Notes under the pieces: model-generated | Database searches by the model: none | What the model saw: the letters and a program-made list of their open reading frames with translations, nothing else | Told to the model about the DNA's origin: nothing | Origin: Pantoea sp. Ap-967 | GTDB lineage: Bacteria > Pseudomonadota > Gammaproteobacteria > Pseudomonadales > Pseudomonadaceae | Reading direction: 5' to 3' | Length of the DNA stretch: 64,000 bases | Assembly: GCF_011752565.1 (NCBI RefSeq) | Contig: NZ_VWXK01000021.1 | Span: forward strand, 1-64,000 | Translations under genes and position numbers: made by a program | Shown here: piece after piece, positions 1 to 7,601 of the stretch | Numbering within the stretch: the first letter of the stretch is position 1 | How the letters are laid out: the number at the start of each line of letters is the position of its first letter

Positions 1-125
1 TTTGGGATGTGTTCCTGTGTGACCATCTCCTGGGGAGGCTTGGACGGGGTGAAAACCGCGTCCAAGCCTCAAATGTGTAAACCATGTCCCCGGTTTACGA
101 TGTAAACGATGTCTCCGGTCGTACA
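1..125. mobile_element. Right end of an insertion sequence (partial, IS481/IS21-like terminus)
   Basis: The first 125 bases carry no gene. They hold an 11-bp perfect inverted repeat (36-46 with 59-69, 12-base loop), then two copies of a short motif of the form AYGATGTCYCCGG-type (around 73-92 and 106-118), and finish in GTACAC. Repeated ATGTCTCCGG-like motifs near a TGT...ACA terminus are typical of IS481- and IS21-type elements. The transposase would lie to the left of the window. I infer an IS end; the family is a guess from memory of such termini, and the exact boundary (123-125) is uncertain. Confidence 0.45.
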
Positions 126-147
126 CCCGCGAAAGGGCCGGCCCCGG
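126..147. repeat. Half REP element next to the IS end
   Basis: The sequence CCGCGAAAGGGCCGGCCCC matches the distal half of the complete REPs elsewhere in the window (for example 26441-26465 and 35892-35920), but the GTAGGAGCGGGCTTG head is missing and is replaced by the IS end. Confidence 0.5.
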
Positions 148-150
148 AAA

Positions 151-1158
151 CTAAACCAGCTCAGCCCGCCGCAGCTCACTCTTGAGGTAGGCGTAGTACA
201 CCGGCCCCGCCACCACCCCCGGCAACCCGAACGCCGCCTCGAACACCAGCATCGCCAGCAACAGCTCCCACGCCTTGGCACTGATCTGCCCGCCGACGAT
301 CTTGGCGTTGAGGAAGTATTCCACCTTGTGAATCACGATCAGGTAGCCCAGCGCCGCGGCTGCCACCCAGATCGACAGCGACATGCCGACAATGGTGATC
401 AAGGTGTTGGACATCAGGTTGCCGATAACCGGCAGCAGCCCAAGCAGGAAGGTCAGCACGATCAGCGTCTTGGTCAGCGGCAGGTGCACGCCGAACAGCG
501 GCATCACCACCGCCAGGAAAATCCCGGTGAAGGCGGTGTTGAGCAGCGAGATCTTGATCTGTGCGAAGACGATGTTGCGAAAGGCTTGCACCAGCAGGTT
601 CAGGCGCTCGAACAGCGCGGCGGCCAATGGCTTGCGGCGAGACACATCGGGAATGCGCTGCAGGGCGATGATCGCGCCGAGGATCATGCCGATCAACAGC
701 GTCACGAACATGTGCGCCATACCCTTGCCCACCAGTTGCAGGTCGCTCAGGTGGCTCTTGATCCAGTCGCCGATGGCCACCTTGAACTCCGCCGCACTGG
801 CCGGCAGGTAGCTTTCGATGAACGGCGGCAACTGGCTGCGGGCGCGCTCTACCAGCACCATGAACTTGTCCAGCGACGCGCCGGGGTTTTCGGCTTCGTG
901 CAGCAGGAAGCTGAAGGCACCGGCAATCAGCAGGGTCAATACACTGACCACCAGCACACCCAACAGCGCCACCGCCAACCAGCGCGCACGCTGCCCGGCA
1001 ATCAACGGCTGCAGGCGTGGGGTGAGCATGTTCACCAGCTCGAACACCAGCAAACCGGCCAGCAGGCTTGGCAGCAGTTTCAACGGAAGGGCCAGGAGCA
1101 GGCCGGCCATGACGATGACCAGGCTGGCCAGGGTGATCTGACGGGGGGTGAAAGTCAT
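151..1158 (-). CDS. AI-2E family transporter (PerM/YdiK-type permease)
   Basis: A 335-residue polytopic inner-membrane protein. Hydrophobic segments lie near residues 8-45, 60-82, 145-168 and in a dense block 205-305, the usual layout of the AI-2E exporter superfamily (Pfam AI-2E_transport, about 340-370 residues). The C-terminal part has the family's Gly/Pro-rich helices (GLLPVIGNL, then GLPGVVAGPVYYAYLK). Family members export AI-2 (TqsA), act as Na+/H+ antiporters or have no known substrate; the sequence does not decide between these. The start ATG is at 1156-1158. The stop codon lies only about 25 bases from the IS end, so the gene is intact. It is probably transcribed alone. Confidence 0.85.
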   Translation of the reverse strand: MTFTPRQITLASLVIVMAGLLLALPLKLLPSLLAGLLVFELVNMLTPRLQPLIAGQRARWLAVALLGVLVVSVLTLLIAGAFSFLLHEAENPGASLDKFMVLVERARSQLPPFIESYLPASAAEFKVAIGDWIKSHLSDLQLVGKGMAHMFVTLLIGMILGAIIALQRIPDVSRRKPLAAALFERLNLLVQAFRNIVFAQIKISLLNTAFTGIFLAVVMPLFGVHLPLTKTLIVLTFLLGLLPVIGNLMSNTLITIVGMSLSIWVAAAALGYLIVIHKVEYFLNAKIVGGQISAKAWELLLAMLVFEAAFGLPGVVAGPVYYAYLKSELRRAELV

Positions 1159-1228
1159 ACAGCCTCGACGGCAGACAGCGGGAAGACCCGCAGTCTGCCA
1201 GCCTTCAGGACACAGGCATAGGCGCAGG

Positions 1229-1522
1229 TCACTTCTTCTTCAGGCAGTCGCTCATGTAGGCCTTGCGCGCGTCGCCCTTGAGCGCCTTGGTGGTGGCGTC
1301 GGCGTTGCAGGTTTTCATCTTGTCCTGCTGGGTGGCGGCCTTGGCCGGCTCGGCTTTCTTCAGGCAGGTGCTCATGAAGGCCTTGCGCTCATCGCCCTTG
1401 AGGGTTTTGGCGGTGGCGTCGGCGTTGCAGGTTTTCATTTTTTCCTGCTGAGCGGTGGCGGCGAATCCTTGCGCGCTGAACAATACAGCCAACACCAGCA
1501 GGGGCATTTGCAGCATTTTCAT
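1229..1522 (-). CDS. psiF: PsiF repeat protein (small periplasmic protein)
   Basis: A 97-residue protein with a signal peptide (residues 1-21, cleavage after GFA-A) followed by two PsiF repeats, about residues 27-56 and 67-95. Each repeat has the pattern KMKTCNADA...LKGD.RKA.M..CLKK, with two conserved cysteines that could form disulphides in the periplasm. The family is named after the phosphate-starvation-inducible E. coli gene; its biochemical role is unknown. The chosen ATG at 1520-1522 has an AAGGAG site eight bases upstream; longer in-frame starts would add a non-secretory leader. I see no convincing Pho box upstream, so phosphate control is not supported here. Confidence 0.85.
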   Translation of the reverse strand: MKMLQMPLLVLAVLFSAQGFAATAQQEKMKTCNADATAKTLKGDERKAFMSTCLKKAEPAKAATQQDKMKTCNADATTKALKGDARKAYMSDCLKKK

Positions 1523-1677
1523 GGAGTGGTCTCCTTTCTCCGCGCCCTGTGCACGGGGGTCAGGCTGAGTGTAGACAAGAATTCTTACAAACCCACCCGG
1601 GCCTGGCGCCGGGTAAGCTGAGCGATAGACGATGGCTTGGGGGATGGCGACAGACCGCCGATAATAGGTGCCATCAA

Positions 1678-1766
1678 GGCCTTCGCGGGGCAAGCCCGCT
1701 CCTACAGGATTACCGCTAGCCTGAAGTATCGGTGAACCCGTAGGAGCGGGCTTGCCCCGCGAAGGG
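1678..1766. repeat. REP pair, inverted (TTGC core type)
   Basis: Two head-to-head copies of the P. putida-type REP: CTTCGCGGGGCAAGCCCGCTCCTAC at 1680-1705 and its reverse complement at 1739-1764. They sit in the divergent spacer between psiF and the DMT transporter. Confidence 0.9.
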
Positions 1767-1808
1767 CTGCGCAGCAGCCCCAATCCGACTTCCACCCGAG
1801 CTCCCCCA

Positions 1809-2681
1809 ATGAACTACCTGTTCCCCCTCACCGCCATCCTCATCTGGGCCGGCAATACCGTGGTCACCAAGCTCTCCGCCGGGGCCATCCACCCCGCCGA
1901 GATCGGTTTCTACCGCTGGCTGCTGGCCGGCCTGCTGTTCACCCCGTTCCTGCTGCCAGGGGTGTGGCGCAACCGTGCGGCCATCCGCCCGCACCTGGGC
2001 AAGGTGGCCGTGCTTGGCATCCTCGGCATGGCCGTGTACCAGAGCCTGGCCTATTTCGCCGCCAGCATCACCAGCGCCACCAACATGGGCATCATCCTCT
2101 CGCTGATGCCCCTCATGTCGCTGGCTTTGTCCATCGCCTGGCTGGGCCAGCGCCTGAGCTATGGCGCCCTGGCCGGTGCCGTGGTGTCGTTCGTCGGGGT
2201 GCTGGAGGTGGTTTCCGCAGGCCAGCCCGCCGTGCTGCTGGAACAAGGCCTGAACCGTGGCGACCTGCTGATGCTGGTGGCCACCCTGGCCTACGCGCTG
2301 TACAGCTTCCTGCTGAAGAAATGGCAACTGCGCCTGCCGCCGCTGCAGCTGCTGTACCTGCAAGTACTGGTGGCCATCATTGTGTTGCTGCCGTTGTTCC
2401 TGCTGTCGGCCAAAACCGGGCTTAACCCCCATAACGCAGGCCTGGTGCTGTATGCCTGCGTCCTGGCCTCGATGGCCGCCCCGCTGGTATGGATGCAAGC
2501 GGTACACCGCCTGGGGCCCAGCCGCACCACGCTGTTCTTCAACCTGTTGCCGGTGGTGACCGCGCTGATCGCCGCCGCCGTGCTGGATGAGCAACTGGCC
2601 AGCTACCACCTGGTCGGCGGCCTGCTGACCCTGGCGGGGGTGGTGCTGGCCGAGCGCTGGACCACCCCGGTACGCCGCTAG
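1809..2681 (+). CDS. DMT superfamily transporter, EamA family
   Basis: A 290-residue inner-membrane protein with about ten hydrophobic helices arranged as two EamA repeats (roughly residues 3-135 and 150-285), the hallmark of drug/metabolite transporters related to RhaT and YdcZ. It begins MNYLFPLTAILIWAGNTVVTK; the tryptophan-Gly-Asn-x-Val-x-x-K pattern at the end of the first helix is typical of EamA exporters of amino acids or other metabolites. The substrate cannot be read from the sequence. The ATG at 1809 begins the first transmembrane helix directly; an upstream in-frame ATG at 1752 lies inside the REP and is rejected. Confidence 0.88.
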   Translation: MNYLFPLTAILIWAGNTVVTKLSAGAIHPAEIGFYRWLLAGLLFTPFLLPGVWRNRAAIRPHLGKVAVLGILGMAVYQSLAYFAASITSATNMGIILSLMPLMSLALSIAWLGQRLSYGALAGAVVSFVGVLEVVSAGQPAVLLEQGLNRGDLLMLVATLAYALYSFLLKKWQLRLPPLQLLYLQVLVAIIVLLPLFLLSAKTGLNPHNAGLVLYACVLASMAAPLVWMQAVHRLGPSRTTLFFNLLPVVTALIAAAVLDEQLASYHLVGGLLTLAGVVLAERWTTPVRR

Positions 2682-3568
2682 AGCCCGGCGGCCCGCAACC
2701 GTGCGGCGTGCTCGGTGAACAGCCGCACCGGTTCGGCGCCCTTGCCCACGGCGCCGAGCGACTGGTTGACGATATCCAGGTGGTCGAGCGGAAAATCATC
2801 GCCAATCACCTGGCCCAGGTGCGAGCTGAAGCGCCCGACCATGCCGTCGCACTGGCCCTTCTCCCGCACGAAGCTGCGCGCGAACAGGCGGCAGAAACGG
2901 CTACTGCCGTCGAAGCGGTTGCGCCCTTGGTCGGTGAGGCCTGGCTGCAGGGTGCCGGACCAGGAGTAATAGCGCACGCCATTCACTTCGTAGGCCCCTT
3001 CGCCGCCCCAGGTGTCGGGCAACCCCTGTGGATAAGCCAGGTTGAAGCGTGCCACCCCAGCGCTGGTCAAGGACTGGTGCGAGGCGTGCACGTCGATGGG
3101 CAAGGGGTCGCGGCGCCAGCCGGTTTCCAGCCACACCAGCACTAGCGCCAGGCCATGCAGCAGCGCCTTGAGGATGCGCCCCTGGGGTGAACCGCCAGGG
3201 GCGGTGCGTTCAAGGTGGTCGGCCAGCTCCGAGCCATGGTTGGGCCCCGCCACCGAGGTGACCGAGGCCACCCGGTCTGGCCGCTTGGCCGCCGCGTAGC
3301 GCGCAGTCAATGCACCCTGGCTGTGGCCAATGAGGTTGACCTTCGGCGCCCCGGTGCGCTGGCAAATGTCCTCGATGATCGCCAGCAACTGCTCGCCACG
3401 CACTTCACTGGCGTGCAGCGGCGAAACCTGTACCGGGAACACCTGCGCGCCGCCCCGGCGCAAGGCCCTGACAATGCCGAACCAGTACGGGTAGAGCAGC
3501 ACCCGCACGAAACCAAGCATGCCCGGCACCAGCACCAACGGGTATCGCGTGGCCAATTCCTGCTGCAT
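2678..3568 (-). CDS. Triacylglycerol lipase / alpha-beta hydrolase of the Pseudomonas lipase family
   Basis: A 296-residue hydrolase closely resembling family I Pseudomonas lipases: oxyanion strand PLVLVPGMLGF (10-20), nucleophile elbow GHSQG (Ser83), acid Asp241 in CDGMV, and catalytic His263 in LDHLDIVN. Cys226 and Cys240 are placed like the disulphide of secreted lipases. It nevertheless has no signal peptide: the ATG at 3566-3568 has an AAGGAG site eight bases upstream and translation begins MQQELATRYP. So export by the type II pathway is not expected from this start, and no lipase foldase gene (lif) is adjacent. Its 3' end overlaps the end of the convergent DMT gene by four bases. Confidence 0.85.
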   Translation of the reverse strand: MQQELATRYPLVLVPGMLGFVRVLLYPYWFGIVRALRRGGAQVFPVQVSPLHASEVRGEQLLAIIEDICQRTGAPKVNLIGHSQGALTARYAAAKRPDRVASVTSVAGPNHGSELADHLERTAPGGSPQGRILKALLHGLALVLVWLETGWRRDPLPIDVHASHQSLTSAGVARFNLAYPQGLPDTWGGEGAYEVNGVRYYSWSGTLQPGLTDQGRNRFDGSSRFCRLFARSFVREKGQCDGMVGRFSSHLGQVIGDDFPLDHLDIVNQSLGAVGKGAEPVRLFTEHAARLRAAGL

Positions 3569-3651
3569 CGCTTGAGCTCCTTTTCCATGGGCGATGGGCC
3601 AACCCTAGCGCCGCTTCGATGACCATCGCAATCGAACTCCCGAGCCGCTGC

Positions 3652-3672
3652 GTTGTTCCAAACCAGAACAAC
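3652..3672 (+). promoter_or_regulatory. Inverted repeat upstream of osmE
   Basis: GTTGTTC (3652-3658), seven-base spacer, GAACAAC (3666-3672): a perfect 7-bp dyad ending about nine bases before the osmE Shine-Dalgarno AAGGAG (3681). It could be an operator or a leader hairpin; no regulator is identified. Confidence 0.4.
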
Positions 3673-3693
3673 CCCTGTGCAAGGAGCGGGACC

Positions 3694-4035
3694 ATGTACA
3701 AGCAGACCCTGGCAATTCTTCTGGCAAGCGCCGCCCTGGCCGCCTGCAGCAGCCACCCGGAGAACCCGGTGGACCACGTCACCTACCGTGACGAGCCGCT
3801 GGTCAAGCAGGTGGAAAATGGCATGACCATGCAGAAGGTCATCGCCATCGGCGGCAGCCCGTCCAACGCCATCGACCTGCCGCACGGGGGTACCTGCAAC
3901 GACTACATCCTCAACCGCGACGGCCACCAGCAGCCTTACTACGTGCGTTTCGACGCCACCGGCCACGTCGACGCCAAGGGTTTCAAAACCTGCAAGCAAC
4001 GCGAAGAGGACAGCAAGGCCGCCCACGGCATGTAA
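3694..4035 (+). CDS. osmE: OsmE-type osmotically inducible lipoprotein (SmpA/OmlA fold)
   Basis: A 113-residue lipoprotein. The first 17 residues are a type II signal peptide ending in the lipobox LAAC, with Cys18 as the lipidated residue, followed by Ser-Ser, which favours outer-membrane sorting. Residues 30-105 match the SmpA/OmlA (BamE-like) domain of OsmE, including V..G.T...V..IGG.P and the hydrophilic C-terminal tail. In E. coli osmE expression rises in hyperosmotic medium and stationary phase; its cellular role is unclear. The ATG at 3694 has AAGGAG seven bases upstream. An exact dyad lies just in front. It is probably monocistronic, 48 bases before the ferritin-like gene. Confidence 0.82.
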   Translation: MYKQTLAILLASAALAACSSHPENPVDHVTYRDEPLVKQVENGMTMQKVIAIGGSPSNAIDLPHGGTCNDYILNRDGHQQPYYVRFDATGHVDAKGFKTCKQREEDSKAAHGM

Positions 4036-4083
4036 GCCTCCCGATCACCCCGCTAACCGTCCTGAACCTGTTTGGAGAGCATC

Positions 4084-4614
4084 ATGAGCAATGTTGAACT
4101 GACCGATGTGCAAACCCTGCGCAAGCGCGCCCGCCAGCACGTGGAACAAGGTGCAGTCACCGAGGGCTACCACGCCGACCGCGAGCAGATCCTGCGCCTT
4201 TTGAACGAGTCGCTGGCCACGGAGCTTGTCTGCGTGCTGCGCTACAAGCGCCATTACTTCATGGCCAGCGGTATCAAGGCCAGCGTGGCGGCCAGCGAGT
4301 TCCTGGAGCATGCCAACCAGGAAGCCGAGCATGCCGACAAGTTGGCTGAACGCATCGTGCAGTTGGGCGGTGAACCGGACTTCAACCCCGACAACCTGAC
4401 CAAGAACTCCCATGCCCAGTACGTGGCGGGCAATTCGCTGAAGGAAATGGTGCTTGAGGATTTGGTTGCCGAGCGCATCGCCATCGACAGCTACCGCGAG
4501 ATCATTCAGTACATCGGCGACAAAGACCCGACCACACGGCGCATTTTCGAAGACATCCTGGCCCAGGAAGAAGAGCACGCGGACGACATGTCCGATCTGC
4601 TTCAGGGGCTGTAA
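4084..4614 (+). CDS. Ferritin-like protein (bacterioferritin/Dps-like iron storage)
   Basis: A 176-residue four-helix ferritin-like protein. Probable di-iron ligands are Glu47 (LATELVC), Glu80 and His83 (EAEH), Glu130 (LVAERIAID) and Glu162/His165 (EEEH), giving the two ExxH pairs of the bacterioferritin family. It is longer than E. coli Bfr by an N-terminal extension of about 25 residues and lacks the usual starting Met-rich haem segment; some annotate this type as Dps. Expected role: cytoplasmic iron oxidation and storage with peroxide protection. The ATG at 4084 is preceded by TTGGAGAGC; a TTG at 4072 is possible but less likely. It follows osmE, another stress gene. Confidence 0.8.
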   Translation: MSNVELTDVQTLRKRARQHVEQGAVTEGYHADREQILRLLNESLATELVCVLRYKRHYFMASGIKASVAASEFLEHANQEAEHADKLAERIVQLGGEPDFNPDNLTKNSHAQYVAGNSLKEMVLEDLVAERIAIDSYREIIQYIGDKDPTTRRIFEDILAQEEEHADDMSDLLQGL

Positions 4615-4616
4615 TC

Positions 4617-4706
4617 GCTTCGCGAGCTGCGCTCGCTCCTACCACGCCACGCCACATCCCCCCGTAGGAGCGAGCAAAGCTCGCGATGGGCCGCAAAGCG
4701 GCCCCG
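4617..4706. repeat. REP pair, inverted (GAGC core type)
   Basis: CTTCGCGAGCTGCGCTCGCTCCTAC (4619-4643) facing GTAGGAGCGAGCAAAGCTCGCGATGGGCCGCAAAGCGGCCC. It separates the convergent ferritin-like and AsmA genes and probably serves as their shared transcript end. Confidence 0.9.
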
Positions 4707-4709
4707 CCG

Positions 4710-6776
4710 TTATTTCCGACTTTTCACCGCAGCCGGCGCCTTGCCGGCTTTCATCTGCTGCAACAACGGCGTGCATTCATTAGGCTGGTCGCCACTGCTA
4801 GGCGCCACCAGCGCCAGCAACCCGGCCGCCGGCCCCGCCACCACGCCCAGCGCCAGCATCCCCGCGCCACGCAACGCCAGCGGCAGCGCCTGTACACCGG
4901 CGCTGGGCTTGGCGAACGCGCCCCGCACGTACAGTGGCGAGCGCAACGAGAACAACCTCAGGCCCTTGGATTCCGGGGTGATCTTCAGGTCCAGCTGTTC
5001 GCTGGCAAAGTTGGCCGTGCCGTTGATGTAGATGATCGCGTTCTCGGTATCGAAAATGAACAACCGGGTAGTCGCCAGGCCATCCTTGACACCCACGTCC
5101 GCAGCCGCGCAGTTGATCTTCACGTCCTCATCACCGAACAGCTTGCCGACCACGTAGTTGCCCACGTTGAGCCCGGCGATCTCCATCAGGCTGCGGCTGA
5201 TCGCGCCGTCGTTGATCAACATGCGCAAGTTGCCATTGGCCGTGCCCAGCAGCGCCGCCACCGAGTTGCCGCGGCCGCTGATGTCGGCATCACCGTTGAG
5301 CTCGCCAAAGCTGGTTTGCATCGGCGCGAAGCTTGGGAACAGCTGCTTGAGCTTGAAGCCGCGTGCGGTCAATTGAGCACGCCCCTGCAACGGCACGTTG
5401 CGGCCATCGAGGCGAATGTTGGAGGCCAGGTTGCCACCGGCCACGCCAAAGCGCAGCGGTTCCAGGCGCAGCAAGCCATCGTCGAGAATCACGTGGGCGG
5501 AAAGGTCGTTGAACGGCAGCTGCTCGCTGTGCACGATCCGCTTGCCGGCGAAGGTGACGTCGGCATCCATGGCGCGCCAGCGCTCGGTGCGGAACTCTTC
5601 CACCGGCAGCACCTTGTTCGCCGGTTGCTTGCTGGCGCCTCCGCGGGCCTTCTGCTCGGCGTTGGAGTCGGCGCCAATCAAGGGGGCCAGGTCCTTGAAC
5701 AGCAGCTGGTTGGACACCAGGTTGCCGCTGAGCTTGGGCCGTGGCTGGCTGGCGACGAAGCCCAGGTCGCCGTGGATGTCACTGTTGCCGATCTTGCCGT
5801 TGAAGCCCTGGTAATTGAAGGTCGCGCCCTGGGCGGCATGCAGGTTGGCGCTGAGGCGCCCGTCGGTGGCGTAGGCTGGGGTATCGGGCAAGGTCACGCC
5901 GGTGAGCGGGTAGAGGTTGCCCAGGCTCGCCCCGGACAGGCGCAGGCGCAGGTCGAGGGCGCCGAGGTTGCGCGGGTCGGTCAGGGTGCCGGCCAGCACC
6001 ACATGGGTATCGGCAATGCGCACGTCGGCCTGCAACGGGAACGGCTGCTTGGCATCCTGCAGCGCCAACAGGCCGCCGATCTTGCCGGTGCCGGACACCG
6101 GCTGACCCTTGTAGCGACCGTCGGCCTTGAAGCCAAAGGCGTAGTCCTGGGCACCACCGGCCTTCTCGGCACTGGCCTTGCCGACGATGTCGCTGAACGG
6201 AATCGGCTTGCCCAGCGGGTCGACCTGCACCTTCATGCTGGTTTTCAAGGTTTGGTCATCGAAGCTGACATTGCCCTGGTCGAAGCCGATGGCGCCGATG
6301 TCCAGCTGCCACTTGGACGGCTCTGCGTTCTCGTCCTTGGGGCCGAAGTCGAAGGTCCAGTTGGCGCGGCCATCGGCCAGGCGGGTGAGGCTGGCGGTAG
6401 GCCGGGTCAGGTCGATGCGCGGAATGCTGATCTGCTGCAGCAGCAGCGGCAGCGGCGCCAGGCGAAACTCCACGCGCTCAAGGCCGACCATCTGCGGCTC
6501 CTTGAGCCAGTCGGGGTTGCCCAGGGTCAGGTCTTCGGCGATGAAGTGCGGCCAGGGCACCCAGGCACGCCAGCCGCCCTCCTCAGGCTCGGTGCGCCAG
6601 TGCACGGCGAGGTTGCCGTTGATCGCGAACGGCCGGTGCAAGGCCTCGGAAACCTTCTCGTTGAGCAGCGGCTTGACGCGGTTCCAGTCGAAGGTGGCGA
6701 TGACCACGACCAGGATCGCCAGCAGGGTCAACAGGGTGGCTAAGGTCCAGACAAGGATTCTGGCGGGGCGCGTCAT
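4710..6776 (-). CDS. AsmA family protein (outer-membrane biogenesis, VPS13-like bridge family)
   Basis: A 688-residue protein with a single N-terminal transmembrane helix (about residues 6-28) and a large, beta-rich periplasmic body typical of AsmA/DUF748 proteins. It has the family's N-terminal signature after the helix (FDWNRVKPLLNEKVSEALHRP) and the C-terminal AsmA_2 region with the IINGTANF-like strands and a final Gly/Ala-rich hydrophobic stretch. E. coli AsmA relatives (TamB, YhdP, YdbH) carry phospholipids to the outer membrane, so a similar role is likely but inferred. The start at 6774-6776 has AGGAGA seven to eight bases upstream; an in-frame extension to 6956 has no signal features. 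Monocistronic. Confidence 0.85.
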   Translation of the reverse strand: MTRPARILVWTLATLLTLLAILVVVIATFDWNRVKPLLNEKVSEALHRPFAINGNLAVHWRTEPEEGGWRAWVPWPHFIAEDLTLGNPDWLKEPQMVGLERVEFRLAPLPLLLQQISIPRIDLTRPTASLTRLADGRANWTFDFGPKDENAEPSKWQLDIGAIGFDQGNVSFDDQTLKTSMKVQVDPLGKPIPFSDIVGKASAEKAGGAQDYAFGFKADGRYKGQPVSGTGKIGGLLALQDAKQPFPLQADVRIADTHVVLAGTLTDPRNLGALDLRLRLSGASLGNLYPLTGVTLPDTPAYATDGRLSANLHAAQGATFNYQGFNGKIGNSDIHGDLGFVASQPRPKLSGNLVSNQLLFKDLAPLIGADSNAEQKARGGASKQPANKVLPVEEFRTERWRAMDADVTFAGKRIVHSEQLPFNDLSAHVILDDGLLRLEPLRFGVAGGNLASNIRLDGRNVPLQGRAQLTARGFKLKQLFPSFAPMQTSFGELNGDADISGRGNSVAALLGTANGNLRMLINDGAISRSLMEIAGLNVGNYVVGKLFGDEDVKINCAAADVGVKDGLATTRLFIFDTENAIIYINGTANFASEQLDLKITPESKGLRLFSLRSPLYVRGAFAKPSAGVQALPLALRGAGMLALGVVAGPAAGLLALVAPSSGDQPNECTPLLQQMKAGKAPAAVKSRK

Positions 6777-7116
6777 TGCGTGATTCTCCTGACGACATGG
6801 CACAAAACGGGCGTAGCGATGGCACTTAGTATCTGGGACTGATGAAAACCCGCAGGGTTTTATCGACAAGGCCCATGATAGCGAAGTTTTCCTGGCGCTT
6901 TTCCCAGCTTTTCCCTTGGCCGCAGCCGTACTGCCCCTCTGCCGCACTGGCGGCAAAAAGCCATCAAGCAGCCCATGACCACTGTGCTAGAGCCATCGGC
7001 AAACGCTATCAATACCGTCGATTGTTACCATTACCCGGATGAACTTCTCTCTGGCGGCGCCGCGCGTAGCATTGGCTTCGTACCCACTTTCCAGCCCCCC
7101 AGAGGAGCACCGAACC
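6777..7116. other. Divergent intergenic region between asmA-like gene and repeat-protein gene
   Basis: 340 bases without a gene. It holds a short palindrome, AAAACCC-GCA-GGGTTTT at 6845-6861, close to the asmA-like start, and the AGAGGAG ribosome site of the repeat-protein gene at 7101-7106. No recognisable operator for a known regulator was found. Confidence 0.5.
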
Positions 7117-7479
7117 ATGAAACGCACCCTGCTGACCCTGACCCTGTCCATACTTGCCGCCAATGCCTTTGCCCTGCCGGCAGCCGACCAGCACCTGACC
7201 GCCGAATTGCGCTCCAGCGCAGCTGAAGTCGCCCAGCCGCTGAAAACCGTTGCCGAAGGTGGCTCGGACCGCTTGATCGAACGCAGTGGCCGTGTCGCCG
7301 AAGGTGGCTCCGATCGCCTGATCGAGCGTACTGGCCGCGTTGCCGAGGGTGGCTCGGATCGCCTGATCGAGCGTACTGGCCGCGTTGCCGAAGGTGGCTC
7401 GGATCGCCTGATCGAACGCAGTGGCCGCGTGGCTGAAGGTGGTTCTGATCGCCTGGTCGAAATCAGCCATGTGAGCTGA
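7117..7479 (+). CDS. Small secreted tandem-repeat protein of unknown function
   Basis: A 120-residue protein with a signal peptide (residues 1-19, cleavage likely ANAFA-LPA). After a 25-residue spacer it consists of five consecutive copies of a 15-residue unit, VAEGGSDRLIERxGR, starting at residues 45, 60, 75, 90 and 105; the last copy diverges after LVE. The repeats contain no cysteine or aromatic residue and alternate small, acidic and basic residues, suggesting a regular solenoid or an extended periplasmic/secreted filament. I do not recognise a function. AGAGGAG lies nine bases before the ATG and a rho-independent terminator follows, so it is a stand-alone transcription unit. Confidence 0.8.
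   Translation: MKRTLLTLTLSILAANAFALPAADQHLTAELRSSAAEVAQPLKTVAEGGSDRLIERSGRVAEGGSDRLIERTGRVAEGGSDRLIERTGRVAEGGSDRLIERSGRVAEGGSDRLVEISHVS
7249..7473 (+). repeat. Five 45-bp in-frame tandem repeats
   Basis: Direct tandem repeats start at 7249, 7294, 7339, 7384 and 7429, each GTTGCCGARGGTGGCTCSG-like. Copies differ mainly at third codon positions and a Ser/Thr codon, so the number could change by slipped-strand recombination. There are no spacers, so it is not a CRISPR array. Confidence 0.92.
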
Positions 7480-7529
7480 TCGCCATGGCCGAAAAGAACA
7501 ACCTAAAACACAACGCCTGCTCCCCTCCA

Positions 7530-7562
7530 AGCCCGGTCCATTGACCGGGCTTCGTTTTTTTA
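7530..7562 (+). terminator. Rho-independent terminator after the repeat-protein gene
   Basis: GCCCGGTCCATTGACCGGGC (7531-7550) forms an 8-bp GC-rich stem and is followed by TTCGTTTTTTTAT. An A-poor left flank suggests action mainly on the plus strand. Confidence 0.9.
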
Positions 7563-7601
7563 TCTAGAGTGCCCAGCCTCATCGTCACAGAATCCCGCCC
7601 C

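Noticed and set aside
1523..1640. Pho box upstream of psiF
   Set aside because: No direct-repeat CTGTCAT-like pattern is seen; only an AT-rich patch with a CTACACT hexamer-like -10.
2539..2805. Small frames across the DMT/lipase junction
   Set aside because: They overlap both well-supported genes and have no ribosome site.
4686..6743. A 685-codon plus-strand frame opposite the AsmA-like gene
   Set aside because: Shadow frame starting inside a REP; AsmA reading is strongly supported on the other strand.
7249..7473. Regular 45-bp repeats as a possible CRISPR array
   Set aside because: The repeats are directly contiguous without spacers, in frame with a signal-peptide protein, and no cas genes are present.
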